NCBI GenBank assembly: GCA_964631745.1
Contig: CAZVWV010000013.1
Location: 1-40,747, forward strand
DNA length: 40,747 nt
Source of the DNA: CAZVWV01 sp964631745
Lineage (GTDB): Bacteria; Bdellovibrionota_C; UBA2361; JBGSMV01
Direction of reading: 5' to 3'
Of this stretch, positions 31,393-40,513 are shown piece by piece. The translations under genes and the position numbers were made by a program. The notes beneath the pieces were generated by a model. The model was given only the letters and a program-made list of their open reading frames with translations, had not been told where the DNA came from and made no database searches. The stretch's first letter is position 1. The number at the start of each line of letters is the position of its first letter.

Positions 31393-32345
31393 TGGAACAC
31401 TTACTCGGAATAGAGGGGCTAAGCCGCGAGAGCTTGCTGCAGTATCTCCAGAACGCGCAGACTTTTATCGAAGTTTCGGAGCGTGAGCTGAAAAAGGTGC
31501 CCGCCCTGCGCGGTAAGACCATAATAAACCTATTTTTGGAGTCCAGCACGCGCACGCGCGTGAGCTTTGAGATCGCCGCCAAACGTCTCTCGGCTGACGC
31601 GGTCAACGTGGGAAGCTCCGATAGCTCAATTACTAAAGGCGAGACATTGCTTGATACCGCCAGAACGCTTCAATCCATGGCGCCCGATATTATTGTAATG
31701 CGCCATAAAGAGAGCGGTGCCCCTCATTTTTTGGCACGTCATATTAAAAATTGCTCTATCGTAAATGCGGGAGACGGCACGCATGAGCATCCCACCCAAG
31801 CGCTGCTGGATTGTCTCACATTGATGCAACGTTACGGTCGCAGCGCTGCCGAGCTAAGCGGCTTAAAAATTTCTATCGTGGGTGATGTCTTACACTCGCG
31901 CGTGGCTCGCAGCAACATTTGGGCCCACATCTTGCTTGGTAATCAGGTAACCCTAGTTGCGCCGCCGGCCTTAGTTCCAGCCGAATTCTGCGACAAGCTT
32001 TATTACGGAGATAATATACGCATCGAGCATGATTTAGTGCGCGGCATAGCCGGCGCTGACGTAGTCATGTGCTTACGCATGCAGCTTGAGCGCCAGGGGG
32101 CCTACTTTGTTCCAGATTTGGAAGAGTATTCTCGGGTGTACTGCGTCTCAGAGAAGCTTTTGGCGAAACATGCGCCGAATTCTGTGGTGCTTCATCCGGG
32201 CCCATCGAACCGCGGTACCGAGGCTTCAAGTGATGTCCTTGATGGGCCGCGCTCGCTGGTAGAGAGTCAGGTGAAACACGGAGTGGCCGCGCGCATGGCG
32301 ACGCTCTTCACTTTGGCGACAAAGAAACGGGAGGAGCTAAATTGA
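31392..32345 (+). CDS. pyrB: Aspartate carbamoyltransferase catalytic chain
   Basis: Condenses carbamoyl phosphate and aspartate, the first committed pyrimidine step. It has 317 residues. Carbamoyl-phosphate site STRTR (52-56) inside ESSTRTRVSFEIAAKRL; HEHPTQALLD with the second binding motif; LHPGPSNRGTE near the C-terminus. No pyrI regulatory-chain gene follows. The ATG at 31392 is chosen: it overlaps the pyrR stop and has GAGGGG at spacing 5, whereas the in-frame GTG at 31389 is too close. The end overlaps pyrC by 4 bp. Confidence 0.97.
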   Translation: MEHLLGIEGLSRESLLQYLQNAQTFIEVSERELKKVPALRGKTIINLFLESSTRTRVSFEIAAKRLSADAVNVGSSDSSITKGETLLDTARTLQSMAPDIIVMRHKESGAPHFLARHIKNCSIVNAGDGTHEHPTQALLDCLTLMQRYGRSAAELSGLKISIVGDVLHSRVARSNIWAHILLGNQVTLVAPPALVPAEFCDKLYYGDNIRIEHDLVRGIAGADVVMCLRMQLERQGAYFVPDLEEYSRVYCVSEKLLAKHAPNSVVLHPGPSNRGTEASSDVLDGPRSLVESQVKHGVAARMATLFTLATKKREELN

Positions 32346-33673
32346 ACACGACTGAGAATAGATTGCCGCAGAAAATGAAGAGATTTGTAATCCGAGGCGG
32401 CGAAGTCCTAGATAACGCCGGTGCCTTTAGGGCAGGCCAGGATCTCTTGATCGAAGATGGCAAAGTGCTAGATCTTTTGCCAAGTGGCGCAAAAGCGCCT
32501 GAAGGAACCCAAGAATTAGAAGCTAACGATTGTTGGGTTATGCCAGGATTAGTAGACCTGCATGTGCATTTAAGAGAGCCCGGCTTTGAATGGAAAGAGA
32601 CCATTCAAACTGGTGTCGAAGCGGCCGCGTTGGGTGGCTACACCTCTATCTGCTGTATGCCAAATACCAAACCAGTCAATCATAACGCCGAGATAACCAG
32701 ATTTATACTTGAGCAAGCCTTTAAAGCCGGACTATCTCGGGTTCATCCGATCGGGGCCGTCTCGCACTCCTTGGAAGGCACTAAAATGTCCCCGCTAAGT
32801 GAATTGCGGGAAGCAGGCTGCGTGGCTTTCTCCGATGACGGCGAGCCAGTTTGGGATTCCTTACTCATGCGGCGCGCCTTGGAATGGTGCAAGATGTTAG
32901 GGGTGCGAATCTCTTGCCACGAAGAAGATAAAAGACTCTCATGTGGCGGCTGCATGAACGAATCGGCGCTATCATTGAAGCTCGGCCTTGCCGGTTGGCC
33001 CAAGGTGGCAGAAGAGGTCATGATCGCCAGAGATATTGAACTTGCCAGGGCCACGAAATCTAAGATTCATATCTGCCACGTTTCGACCGCCCGAGGGGTC
33101 GAGCTGATACGGCGCGCAAAAAATGATGGCATTGATATCACTGCCGAAGTAACCCCGCATCATCTAGTGCTGGATCAATCCGCGGTCGGAAACTATGACA
33201 CGCACGCCAAGATGAGCCCGCCCTTACGGGAAGCTGACGACCTCCTGGCTCTTCGCCTTGGTGTGAACGACGGCACCATCGACGCCATCGCAAGTGACCA
33301 CGCGCCGCATGAAGACGACAGTAAGCGTGTGGAGTTTGGTAAAGCCTCATTTGGGATCTTAGGGCTGCAAACAAATCTCTCGCTGGTCTTGGGACTGGTG
33401 AAAGAGGGGGCCTTGAGAAGAGAGGCGGCGCTTAGCGCACTTAGTTATGGTCCTGCCAAAGCCTTTGGGTTACCGTTTGGTAGCATAGTGAAAGGAGCGG
33501 CCGCTGACCTCACAATAGTGGCGCCAAATGAAGAATGGACATTTGCGAAGGAAGCTATCCGTTCCAAAAGTTTCAATTCTCCTTTTATCGGGCGAAGGCT
33601 TTCAGGTCGGGCAAGACATGTTGTCGTGGGTGGATCTGTAAAGGTGCAGAATTTTGAATTGGTGACAGATTAA
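32342..33673 (+). CDS. pyrC: Dihydroorotase (class I)
   Basis: Zinc amidohydrolase that closes carbamoyl-aspartate to dihydroorotate. It is about 443 residues. Metal-binding DLHVHLREPG (near the N-terminal third), ICCMPNTKPV, HICHVSTARG, EVTPHHLVL and IASDHAPHEDD are all present, so the enzyme should be active rather than a structural paralogue. The start is taken as TTG at 32342, overlapping the pyrB stop (TTGA), because GGGAGGAG is 5 bp upstream. An ATG at 32375 (MKRFVIRGG) lacks a ribosome-binding site but is a reasonable alternative. The stop overlaps carA by one base. Confidence 0.96.
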   Translation: MNTTENRLPQKMKRFVIRGGEVLDNAGAFRAGQDLLIEDGKVLDLLPSGAKAPEGTQELEANDCWVMPGLVDLHVHLREPGFEWKETIQTGVEAAALGGYTSICCMPNTKPVNHNAEITRFILEQAFKAGLSRVHPIGAVSHSLEGTKMSPLSELREAGCVAFSDDGEPVWDSLLMRRALEWCKMLGVRISCHEEDKRLSCGGCMNESALSLKLGLAGWPKVAEEVMIARDIELARATKSKIHICHVSTARGVELIRRAKNDGIDITAEVTPHHLVLDQSAVGNYDTHAKMSPPLREADDLLALRLGVNDGTIDAIASDHAPHEDDSKRVEFGKASFGILGLQTNLSLVLGLVKEGALRREAALSALSYGPAKAFGLPFGSIVKGAAADLTIVAPNEEWTFAKEAIRSKSFNSPFIGRRLSGRARHVVVGGSVKVQNFELVTD

Positions 33674-34860
33674 TGAGTCGTAATACTGGAAAGAAAGTTA
33701 AAGGGCAGAGGCCTCAAACCATGCCCGGTGCCCTGGCGCTCGCGGACGGCCGGGTCTTTGATGTGCACTGTTTCGGTAAGCGCAGGGGCCTATCTGAAGC
33801 CGTAATCGGGGAAGTCGTGTTTAACACCTCTATGTATGGCTACCAGGAAATTTTAAGCGACCCCAGCTATGCCGGGCAGATCTTAACTTTTACCTCTCCC
33901 CATATCGGCAATGTGGGATGTAACTCTCTGGATTTTGAAAGTCATAAACTTTTTGCCGAAGGAATGATAATTCGAGATCTGAGTCCCATAGTTTCTAATT
34001 TCAGAGCCGAGAAATCTCTGCCGGAATTTTTAGCGGAGCACGGCTTAATGGGGATCTGCGGCTTGGACACGCGCGAGTTGGTTGGACACATTCGGGATCG
34101 AGGTTCGCAGATGGGAGCGTATGCCGCCGGTGAAAAGCTCGACACCGATGCTTTAGTCCAGTTGGCGCGTGCCGCCGGCACGATGGAAGGCCGCGACTAC
34201 GTAAGGGAAGTTTCCTGCAGTGAGCCTTACTCTTGGAGCGAGCTGCCCTGGTCACTGGCCTCAAATAGTTTTCCGAAAGTTAGCGAGGAGAAGCTTTCGC
34301 AGCGCCCACATGTCGTGGCTGTTGACTGTGGCATAAAATACAACATTTTGAGGCTTTTAGTTGATGTGGGCTTTCGGGTCACGGTGGTACCGGCTATCTC
34401 TGAGGCAAGTGAAATCTTGAAATTGCGTCCTGACGCATTGTTTCTCTCAAACGGTCCGGGAGATCCGGCAGCGCTGCCGTACCTAGTTAAGAGCTGTGCC
34501 GAGCTTATCGGAAAAATACCGCTATTTGGAATCTGCCTGGGACATCAGATTTTAGGGCAGGCGCTCGGTGCCGAGACTTTTAAATTGAAGTTCGGACATC
34601 GAGGCGGGAACCATCCCGTTAAGGATATGCGCAGCGGAAAGGTTGAGATCACCGTGCAAAATCATGGTTTCGCGGTGAAGCCTGAAAAATTATCGAAGCA
34701 CAGCCTGGTAACGCACATAAATCTGAACGATGGCACCCTAGAGGGCTTGGAAGCGCCGGACTTAAGGGCTTTTTCGTTACAATATCATCCCGAGGCCTCG
34801 CCCGGTCCGCATGATTCTAGGTATCATTTTAGAAGGTTTTACGAATCGGTAGTTAGATAA
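33673..34860 (+). CDS. carA: Carbamoyl-phosphate synthase small (glutaminase) chain
   Basis: Glutaminase subunit that feeds ammonia to CarB. It has 395 residues. N-terminal CPS domain (about 17-160) with FNTSMYGYQEILSDPSYAGQ; C-terminal class I amidotransferase with nucleophile Cys288 in FGICLGHQILGQALGA, plus the His/Glu pair in QYHPEASPGPHD. It overlaps pyrC and carB by one base each (TAATG), typical of tightly coupled translation. A slightly longer basic N-terminus (about 20 residues) than most is seen. Confidence 0.97.
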   Translation: MSRNTGKKVKGQRPQTMPGALALADGRVFDVHCFGKRRGLSEAVIGEVVFNTSMYGYQEILSDPSYAGQILTFTSPHIGNVGCNSLDFESHKLFAEGMIIRDLSPIVSNFRAEKSLPEFLAEHGLMGICGLDTRELVGHIRDRGSQMGAYAAGEKLDTDALVQLARAAGTMEGRDYVREVSCSEPYSWSELPWSLASNSFPKVSEEKLSQRPHVVAVDCGIKYNILRLLVDVGFRVTVVPAISEASEILKLRPDALFLSNGPGDPAALPYLVKSCAELIGKIPLFGICLGHQILGQALGAETFKLKFGHRGGNHPVKDMRSGKVEITVQNHGFAVKPEKLSKHSLVTHINLNDGTLEGLEAPDLRAFSLQYHPEASPGPHDSRYHFRRFYESVVR

Positions 34861-37800
34861 TGCCAAAAAGAACAGATATCAAATCCATCCTACTAATCGG
34901 ATCCGGGCCAATTGTAATCGGACAAGCCTGTGAGTTCGACTACTCCGGCACACAGGCCATTAAGGCGTTGCGTCAGGAGGGATATCGAGTAATTCTCGTG
35001 AACTCAAATCCCGCCACGATCATGACCGACCCAGAGTTTGCGGACCGAACTTACATCGAACCTATCACCGCAGATTTTGTGGAGGCCATTATCGCGCGCG
35101 AACGTCCGGATGCGGTTTTACCGACTATGGGAGGGCAAACCGCGCTAAATATTGCGCTCGAACTTGAAGAGCGCGGGGTCTTTGAGAAGTACAAGTGCGA
35201 ACTGATCGGTGCAAATATTAAATCAATTATGACGGCCGAGGACCGAGAGCTTTTCCGGCGCGCCATGGACGAGATCGGCTTGGCCTCGGCCAAGAGCGCT
35301 CTGGTAAAATCTATCGACGAGGCGGAATCTGCGGCGGAAAAGATCGGATATCCGGTGATTTTACGGCCCTCTCGCACCTTGGGCGGAACCGGTGGCGGCA
35401 TCGTTGAGGACCGTTCGCATCTACGTCAAAAGGTCGCTTACGCGCTCTCTTGCAGTCCGAATCACGAAGTGCTCCTAGAGCAGTCTCTGACCGGCTGGAA
35501 AGAGATCGAACTTGAAGTCATGCGGGACCGCAATGACAACTGCGTGATCGTGTGCGGAATCGAGAATATCGATCCCATGGGTGTGCATACGGGTGATTCC
35601 ATTACGGTGGCGCCCATCCAGACCTTGACCGACAAGGAATATGAGCTTCTTAGAGATGCCGCTATCAAAGTTATCAGAAGAATCGGAGTGGATACGGGCG
35701 GTTCGAATGTGCAGTTCGCGCTCAATCCAAAGAACGGCGAGATTATCGTGATTGAGATGAATCCGCGTGTCTCGCGCAGTTCGGCCTTGGCTTCGAAAGC
35801 CACTGGCTTTCCGATAGCCAAGATCGCCGCCAAGCTTGCCGTGGGCTACACGCTGGATGAGATCCAGAACGATATCACGCGTGAGACTCCCGCCTGCTTT
35901 GAACCCTCGATCGATTATGTCGTGGTTAAGATTCCGCGCTTTAACTTCGAAAAATTTCCATCCGCCGACCCTACTTTGGGCACCCAAATGAAATCGGTAG
36001 GGGAGGTGTTGTCTTTCGGTAGAAACTTTCAGGAGGCTTTGCAGAAGGCGATCTGCTCCATGGAGCAGGATACTTACGGGTTTGACAGGGCCTCGCTTGT
36101 TAAGGATTTGGGCAAAGGAGAGTTACTTAACGCTTCTAAAGTGCCCATGCCGAATAGACTCTGGATCTTGGCCGAAGCCATCCGCGCCGGAAATTCTATC
36201 GAGAATCTCTATGCGGAAACCGGAGTCGATCTCTGGTTTCTAGCGCAAATAGAAGAGATTGTGCTTGAGGAGGAGGCCCTGAGAAAGGAAGGATATAAAG
36301 CGCTCAATTTGAATAGGTTGACTGCGTTGAAGCGCATGGGTTTCTCAGATAAACGTCTGGCAGCACTTTGCGATACGGAAGAAGGCCAGATCCGTGCGTT
36401 GCGTTACGAACTTAAGCTTCATCCGAGTTATAAATCTGTAGATACCTGTGCGGCCGAGTTTGTAGCTTTCACCCCCTATCTATACTCCAGCTACGATACC
36501 CAAATGGAAGCGGCGCCGAGTGATAGAAAGAAGGTTATAATTCTTGGTTCGGGACCAAATCGAATCGGGCAGGGGATAGAATTTGATTACTGCTGTGTAC
36601 ACGCCGTCATGGCCTTAAGAGAGCTCGGCTTTGAAGCTATAATGTTGAACTGTAACCCCGAAACGGTCTCCACCGACTACGACATTAGCGACCGCCTGTA
36701 TTTTGAACCGCTGACCCTTGAACATGTGCTTGAGATCGTTAGGCGCGAAAAACCAATCGGCGTGATCGTGCAGTTTGGTGGGCAAACTCCGCTAAAATTA
36801 GCTGGTGATTTGCAGAAGGCAGGCGTTCCTATTCTGGGCACCTCCGTGAATTCCATTGATTTGGCCGAAGACCGCAAACTTTTCTCGGCCCTGATTGATA
36901 AGTTGAAACTCTTGCAGCCGCCCAGCCAAACTGCCCAGTCGGCAGAGGAAGCCTTTGCTGCTGCCACAGCTTTGGGCTATCCCTTGCTGATTCGCCCCTC
37001 GTTCGTTCTTGGAGGCAGAGCCATGCGAATTCTGCATTCAGATGAGGAGCTCCGTAGTTACGTTTCAGAGAGCGTGGATGTTTCAAATAAGCGTCCCGTA
37101 CTCTTGGACAGATACTTAAACAACGCCATCGAAGTCGACGTCGACCTGGTTTGTGACGGGGAGATGGCGGTTGTCTCCGGGATAATGGAACATATAGAGC
37201 GGGCGGGAATCCACTCGGGGGATAGCTCCTGCGCGCTGCCGCCTCAGACTCTCGATGCTTCCACGATTGAAGAGATGAAGCGCCAAGCCAAAGTTCTGGC
37301 TTTGGAACTTCAAGTGGTTGGGTTGATGAACGTGCAATTTGCGGTTGATCCGAAGAAAGATATCTATATCTTGGAAGCCAATCCGCGTGCATCTCGCACC
37401 GTACCGTTTGTCAGTAAGGCTACGGGTATCCCATGGGCCAAAGTTGCTGCCAAAGTTATGGCCGGAAAGACGCTTCGGGAATTGGGCGTGGTGGCAACGA
37501 AGTCTCCTACATATGTCTCTGTCAAAGCCTGCGTTTTCCCATTTAATAAATTCCGCGGGGTTGACGTAGTCCTTGGTCCTGAGATGAAGAGTACCGGTGA
37601 AGTTATGGGCCTCGGGCCAAATTTTGCGCATGCCTTCATCAAGTCCCAGATAGCTTCATCCATAAATTTACCCCTCTCTGGCTCGGTCTTTTTAAGCGTT
37701 CGCGACGATGATAAGCCCGAGCTGCTCGAAGTCGCAAAATTACTAAGCTCTCAAGGATTCAAGCTTATAGCGACTCGAGGCACCGCCGGATTTTTGGAGG

Positions 37801-38084
37801 AGCATGGGCTAGAAGTCAGCGCTATAAATAAAGTCAGAGAAGGCTCGCCGCATATTCTCGATTTACTCGGCGCCGGAGAAATTGCGCTAGTGGTAAACAC
37901 CCCGGAAGGGTCCGGCCCCATGATGGACTCGCGCTCGATACGGATTGCGGCCAGCGAGATGAAGATCCCACTTTACACAGCCATCTCGCAAGCACTAGCC
38001 GCCGCCAGGAGCATGGCTATTATGAAAGATAAGTCCCTTTATACGGTGCGATCGTTGCAGGAGTATCATGAGTTGTTGGGGTAG
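34860..38084 (+). CDS. carB: Carbamoyl-phosphate synthase large chain
   Basis: Makes carbamoyl phosphate from bicarbonate, ammonia and two ATP. It has 1074 residues, the normal length. It consists of two homologous ATP-grasp halves: the first starts with LLIGSGPIVIGQACEFDYSG, the second (from about residue 557) with ILGSGPNRIGQGIEFDYCCV. Each has its own ATP-grasp Gly-rich loop (PSRTLGGTGGG, PSFVLGGRAM). The C-terminal MGS-like allosteric domain (about 935-1074, VFLSVRDDDKPELLEVAK and ATRGTAGFLEEHGL) is intact, so UMP control is possible. Last gene of the operon. Confidence 0.98.
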   Translation: MPKRTDIKSILLIGSGPIVIGQACEFDYSGTQAIKALRQEGYRVILVNSNPATIMTDPEFADRTYIEPITADFVEAIIARERPDAVLPTMGGQTALNIALELEERGVFEKYKCELIGANIKSIMTAEDRELFRRAMDEIGLASAKSALVKSIDEAESAAEKIGYPVILRPSRTLGGTGGGIVEDRSHLRQKVAYALSCSPNHEVLLEQSLTGWKEIELEVMRDRNDNCVIVCGIENIDPMGVHTGDSITVAPIQTLTDKEYELLRDAAIKVIRRIGVDTGGSNVQFALNPKNGEIIVIEMNPRVSRSSALASKATGFPIAKIAAKLAVGYTLDEIQNDITRETPACFEPSIDYVVVKIPRFNFEKFPSADPTLGTQMKSVGEVLSFGRNFQEALQKAICSMEQDTYGFDRASLVKDLGKGELLNASKVPMPNRLWILAEAIRAGNSIENLYAETGVDLWFLAQIEEIVLEEEALRKEGYKALNLNRLTALKRMGFSDKRLAALCDTEEGQIRALRYELKLHPSYKSVDTCAAEFVAFTPYLYSSYDTQMEAAPSDRKKVIILGSGPNRIGQGIEFDYCCVHAVMALRELGFEAIMLNCNPETVSTDYDISDRLYFEPLTLEHVLEIVRREKPIGVIVQFGGQTPLKLAGDLQKAGVPILGTSVNSIDLAEDRKLFSALIDKLKLLQPPSQTAQSAEEAFAAATALGYPLLIRPSFVLGGRAMRILHSDEELRSYVSESVDVSNKRPVLLDRYLNNAIEVDVDLVCDGEMAVVSGIMEHIERAGIHSGDSSCALPPQTLDASTIEEMKRQAKVLALELQVVGLMNVQFAVDPKKDIYILEANPRASRTVPFVSKATGIPWAKVAAKVMAGKTLRELGVVATKSPTYVSVKACVFPFNKFRGVDVVLGPEMKSTGEVMGLGPNFAHAFIKSQIASSINLPLSGSVFLSVRDDDKPELLEVAKLLSSQGFKLIATRGTAGFLEEHGLEVSAINKVREGSPHILDLLGAGEIALVVNTPEGSGPMMDSRSIRIAASEMKIPLYTAISQALAAARSMAIMKDKSLYTVRSLQEYHELLG

Positions 38085-38107
38085 GGAAGCTAAGCATATA
38101 CGCCTTG

Positions 38108-38134
38108 TATAAGTGTACTACTTGTAGTACACTT
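38108..38134 (+). promoter_or_regulatory. Palindromic operator overlapping a -10-like box
   Basis: Arms AAGTGTACTAC (38111-38121) and GTAGTACACTT (38124-38134) are exact reverse complements with a 2-nt centre. A -10-like TATAAG (38108-38113) overlaps the left arm. The right arm ends 5 bp before the downstream ATG. This fits an autorepressor site for the winged-helix gene. No good -35 was seen. Confidence 0.75.
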
Positions 38135-38139
38135 GGCAC

Positions 38140-38538
38140 ATGCTTTACGATCACCTCACATGCCCTGCTAGGTTGAAGATTCTTAAGGTGCTGGCACGAT
38201 CGAGCTCGCCGCTTGGCTTTCGAGAAATCGTGGCGTTCTCCGGTGTGGGCATCCGTTCCGCGCAGTTGGCGCTCCGATATTTTGTCAATAACAAAATTGT
38301 CGCGCATAAGAAGCCTAAGAGCCAAGGCCTCTCAAGTCGTTCTGGATATCAGTTGCTGGACTCTGCCGGGGCTAGTCAGCTAAAAGAAGAGCTAGCCAGC
38401 GCTAATCAGCTAGAACTAAGAGAGCGCTCAGTTCAGTACTCCCGCAAAGCGCCACAAATTTTGAGAACCGCGCAGGAACTCTTGGAGGTTGGCCAAAGAA
38501 TACGTCGCGCTGTTAAGCAGCCTGGGCGGAAGAAATGA
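38140..38538 (+). CDS. Winged-helix regulator, candidate antitoxin
   Basis: 132-residue DNA-binding protein. Residues about 3-60 look like an ArsR/MarR-type winged helix: LTCPARLKILKVLARSSS, GFREIVAFSGVGIRSAQLAL (recognition helix), FVNNKIVAHKKP (wing), then GYQLLD. A C-terminal helical part (about 75-132) is rich in Arg, Lys and Glu and could dimerise or bind the partner. It sits 5 bp after a perfect palindrome and its stop overlaps the start of a nucleotidyltransferase gene (ATGA). There is no Shine-Dalgarno sequence, so the mRNA may be short-leadered. The arrangement is that of an autoregulated toxin-antitoxin or AbiE-like pair (inference). Confidence 0.75.
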   Translation: MLYDHLTCPARLKILKVLARSSSPLGFREIVAFSGVGIRSAQLALRYFVNNKIVAHKKPKSQGLSSRSGYQLLDSAGASQLKEELASANQLELRERSVQYSRKAPQILRTAQELLEVGQRIRRAVKQPGRKK

Positions 38539-39182
38539 CGAATCAAACTGACTCTTCGATAATTCAGACGTTTCGCGTTGTGACGGAAATGCTTAAAGGC
38601 CGGAACTGCACCTACGCCCTGGCTGGCGGTCTCTTGGTGTCCGCATATAGGGAGGATGTGCGCGCCACCAATGATATCGATCTGTTGCTGTTTACTGAAG
38701 AAAAACCGGAACTAGTCGCGCAAGAGATACTTTCGAGTCTGGGCCGGACCGTAACCTTGGTAAAGCTACATGAGCTAAAGCCCATGCCGCTTATGAATAA
38801 GAAGGGCAAGCCCGCGGTCCTGGCCGTAGGACGAGAGCCGGGACTCGGCATTGGGATAGATTTTATTCTACCCGCCATGCCCTGGTTCGATACTGCCATT
38901 AAACGCGCACAATTTAACCAGATAGATTTCGGATTTGGGCCGGTGCCATGTATCACAGTCGAAGATATGATTTTAGCAAAACTCTTTGCAGCCAGAGATA
39001 AAGATTTTGATGATATAAAATCTATCCTGAGAATGAGTGCTCAACCGAAAGCTCCAGCTCTGGACGGCCTCTATCTTGGCACACAGATTAGAGCGCTCGC
39101 CATTCATGTGCCGACCGTAATATCAAAGATGATGCCAAAGCCCTTGCGGGCTTTGGTTCGGAAAAGGTTAGTTGATTCGTAG
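38535..39182 (+). CDS. Nucleotidyltransferase-fold protein, AbiEii/DUF6036-like, candidate toxin
   Basis: 215-residue protein of the polymerase-beta-like nucleotidyltransferase superfamily. AGGLLVSAYREDVRATNDID gives the GG...DxD signature (G31, G32, D47, D49). A third acidic residue is likely at D109 (GIGIDFILP). The later segment VEDMILAKLFAARDKDFDDI is the typical post-catalytic helix of AbiEii-like and MNT-like families. There is no HEPN partner; instead it is translationally coupled to a winged-helix protein, as in AbiEi/AbiEii type IV systems. Toxicity, or alternatively small-molecule or tRNA modification, is not shown by sequence. Confidence 0.78.
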   Translation: MTNQTDSSIIQTFRVVTEMLKGRNCTYALAGGLLVSAYREDVRATNDIDLLLFTEEKPELVAQEILSSLGRTVTLVKLHELKPMPLMNKKGKPAVLAVGREPGLGIGIDFILPAMPWFDTAIKRAQFNQIDFGFGPVPCITVEDMILAKLFAARDKDFDDIKSILRMSAQPKAPALDGLYLGTQIRALAIHVPTVISKMMPKPLRALVRKRLVDS

Positions 39183-39413
39183 CCTAGCTAGCTCTCATTT
39201 TTATTCATAGACTTACCGAATGGCGCTGACGTATCAGGGCTTTCGCCGGAAGATTAAATTGTTTCAATAAGATAGATTGCCTAAAGGGAGCAATGATTAA
39301 TTATCGGAAGTAAGAACTTACTAAGACTAAGTATCAGAAATCAAAGCGTGACGGCTTCCAACCTTACACGGCATGGAATCGCCTCCATAATTCTATCTTA
39401 AGATTCAGTAGTC

Positions 39414-39422
39414 TGGTAAAAT
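39414..39422 (+). promoter_or_regulatory. Extended -10 promoter before the 293-residue gene
   Basis: TGG directly before TAAAAT (39417-39422), with no clear -35. Transcription would start near 39429, leaving a leader of about 38 nt with AAGGAAAGG before the ATG. The rest of the 284-bp gap 39183-39466 shows nothing I can name. Confidence 0.45.
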
Positions 39423-39466
39423 TACACTCATGATTTCAAAATTAGTATCTAAGGAAAGGAACAGTT

Positions 39467-40348
39467 ATGACTAGATTCGGTGGTTTTAGGACAGATCTTA
39501 CAACAGCAAGCGCTCCAACCGGGCATTCAACTGACGGTGCAATCTTGCAGAGTGATAACAGCCAAGCTCAAATGATTGGTCTCGATTTGAAACCTTGGGA
39601 AAGCCGGATGCAGGGCCTAATCGAAGCTGGAGCTACGATAATTGCATTCAGAGGAGCTGGTACAGTCAATGGCATTCAACCCGAAGCGGAAGGTAAGGCT
39701 GTCGCTACGATACGAGATGCAATCTTAGAATTGAGAGAAAGTGGAATTCCGGTAGTACTTATTTATGACGGCGATGGGGATAATCGAGTTAAGCCTGATG
39801 TTGGCTCAGTTTTCGGCCAATTAGCAGATACGTTCAAGCAAGATACCGGTGTCGTTACAATCGCGGCTCAGACAGAGGGTTGGTACAGCCCTGCTTCTCC
39901 AAACGCTCCAATTTCTAGCGCCACAGGCACAGCTTATGAAACCTATGTATTCGGTGACAAAGTTGAGGGCGCGCATGCAAGCCTTACGCAATCTGCACAA
40001 CTCGTTGCTTATTCAAATTACTTACAAGTTTTCGTTGGGCCAGTGGGGCAAATCGGGTTCAATCAGTTGCAAGATGTAAGTGATAAAGTAGTAGCGCGCA
40101 GCGATGCAGATCCTTCCCCAGTAAGGGTTGCGATCTTTATAACTCCAAACAATCCGGCTGTTGGCGACCAGTTGGCGAATCAACTTGAGGCAGCCACTGG
40201 AAATGAGGAACTCATCGCAAAAATTACTCCTAAAATCGAGCAACGAAAAAATTATCCGTATGGTTTTTTCTGCACATCAGAAGGTGGTTTTAGCCTGGAT
40301 GCACAGATGTATCTTGGCATTGCCTTCAAGACCATCAATATGGAGTAG
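39467..40348 (+). CDS. Protein of unknown function, 293 residues
   Basis: I do not recognise this protein. It has no signal peptide or membrane segment and so should be cytoplasmic. It looks alpha/beta: GATIIAFRGAGTVNG (about 54-68), GIPVVLIYDGDGDNR (about 94-108), TGVVTIAAQTEGWYSP, VRVAIFITPNNPAVGDQL (about 223-240) and an aromatic C-terminus YPYGFFCTSEGG. The strand-turn-Gly pattern suggests a Rossmann-like or hydrolase fold, but no catalytic motif is clear. Strong ribosome-binding site AAGGAAAGG. Alanine codons are mostly GCT/GCA and CGC is rare, unlike the GCC/GCG-rich genes upstream, which hints at recent acquisition. It stands alone after the HTH/nucleotidyltransferase pair. Confidence 0.78.
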   Translation: MTRFGGFRTDLTTASAPTGHSTDGAILQSDNSQAQMIGLDLKPWESRMQGLIEAGATIIAFRGAGTVNGIQPEAEGKAVATIRDAILELRESGIPVVLIYDGDGDNRVKPDVGSVFGQLADTFKQDTGVVTIAAQTEGWYSPASPNAPISSATGTAYETYVFGDKVEGAHASLTQSAQLVAYSNYLQVFVGPVGQIGFNQLQDVSDKVVARSDADPSPVRVAIFITPNNPAVGDQLANQLEAATGNEELIAKITPKIEQRKNYPYGFFCTSEGGFSLDAQMYLGIAFKTINME

Positions 40349-40513
40349 TCGAGTGAAAGTTCCTTCGCCCCGCCCCGCAGCTTGACTAAGGAAAACGCTT
40401 AACTGGAAATATAATTTTGGCTTTCAAGTTAAGGATGAGGACAGATAGCAGACTGGCGGTACTACAAATTCTAATCTGGAAGAATTAGGGAGCTGCTAAT
40501 CTTGTGCGAGAGG
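40349..40513. other. 165-bp gap with no gene
   Basis: It contains a perfect TATAAT (40410-40415) whose best -35, TTGACT (40382-40387), is 22 nt away, and a small hairpin CTAAT/ATTAG around 40473-40490. Neither is convincing. Confidence 0.3.

Noticed and set aside
36829..37392. 187-codon minus-strand frame inside carB
   Set aside because: Antisense shadow with an implausible Arg/Pro-rich product; carB is complete and conserved here.
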